Below, piece by piece: positions 5,457 to 7,620 of a stretch of DNA of 7,620 nt. The first letter of the stretch is position 1; the number at the start of each line of letters is the position of its first letter. Made by a program: the position numbers and the translations under genes. The DNA lies in the NCBI GenBank assembly GCA_946886245.1, contig CAMPIF010000197.1, positions 1 through 7,620 of the forward strand, in the 5' to 3' direction. The notes below the pieces were generated by a model that did not search any database, had not been told where the DNA came from, and saw nothing but the letters and a program-made list of their open reading frames with translations. The DNA is from Ectopseudomonas composti. Its GTDB lineage: Bacteria; Pseudomonadota; Gammaproteobacteria; Pseudomonadales; Pseudomonadaceae.

Positions 5457-5580
5457 CTGAAACCGTCGCGAGCGGTTCGAGTGCAAGGAAGGCTCGCAGC
5501 ACGTGGCGAGGCTGTACTGAAGTACGCCGAGCCACGGGCGAGAACCTGACGCCGCAATCGGATCGCGCAGTAGGTTTCAG
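5457..5580. repeat. MITE-like ~124-bp element upstream of laoA
   Basis: CTGAAACC (5457-5464) and GGTTTCAG (5573-5580) are perfect 8-bp terminal inverted repeats. The interior holds a long hairpin: CGTGGC (5502-5507) pairs with GCCACG (5531-5536), then a tandem G-A mismatch, GGC with GCC across a bulged T, and GTACT (5514-5518) with AGTAC (5521-5525) around a GA loop. It ends 7 bases before the laoA ribosome binding site. No protein is plausibly encoded and no target-site duplication is evident. It differs in sequence from the element at 3056-3287. The repeat nature is inferred from its structure and position. Confidence 0.5.
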
Positions 5581-5598
5581 TGACTCCGAGGAAAAACA

Positions 5599-7620
<2,022 letters not shown>

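Overview
The window is a GC-rich (roughly 64% by eye) chromosomal segment from a Pseudomonas, plausibly of the P. mendocina/oleovorans/alcaligenes side of the genus. The support is gene order and the small intergenic repeats. From memory, and not checked, the order M16 peptidase - rsmD - YheT-type hydrolase - TetR regulator (reverse) - aldehyde dehydrogenase - small Tat protein - GMC oxidoreductase - coaD matches the P. aeruginosa PAO1 region around PA0371 to PA0363. No integrase, transposase, tRNA, rRNA or CRISPR is visible. This is core chromosome decorated with short non-coding repeats.

Layout. Positions 1-987 hold the 3' end of an M16-family peptidase gene that overlaps rsmD by one base (16S rRNA m2G966 methyltransferase). 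Positions 1065-2045 encode a YheT-like alpha/beta hydrolase whose last codons lie inside a REP-like repeat. Positions 2046-2193 are a repeat-bearing gap between convergent genes. Positions 2194-2853 (minus) encode a TetR-family repressor, probable LaoR. Positions 2854-3313 are a 460-bp divergent intergenic region with a good promoter, an 18-bp near-perfect operator-like palindrome inside its spacer, a REP-like hairpin and a ~232-bp element with terminal inverted repeats. Three co-directional genes follow: an ALDH3/coniferyl-aldehyde-type dehydrogenase (3314-4744, probable LaoC), a small Tat-signal protein (4787-5332, probable LaoB) and a GMC flavin alcohol dehydrogenase/oxidase (5599-7197, probable LaoA). 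A 266-bp gap holding two structured repeats separates the last two. The 5' part of coaD begins at 7302 and runs off the end.

How the genes work together. The central block corresponds to the lao system that I recall being described in P. aeruginosa for oxidation of long-chain alcohols released from SDS and alkanes (Panasia and Philipp). LaoA oxidises the fatty alcohol to an aldehyde, LaoC oxidises the aldehyde to the fatty acid, LaoB is an accessory protein and LaoR represses the operon. The system is therefore probably not new. The less described parts are the architecture seen here: an operator buried in the promoter, a mobile-looking repeat making up most of the laoC leader, repeats splitting laoB from laoA, and LaoB features that suggest a Tat-exported, possibly lipidated partner of the flavoprotein.
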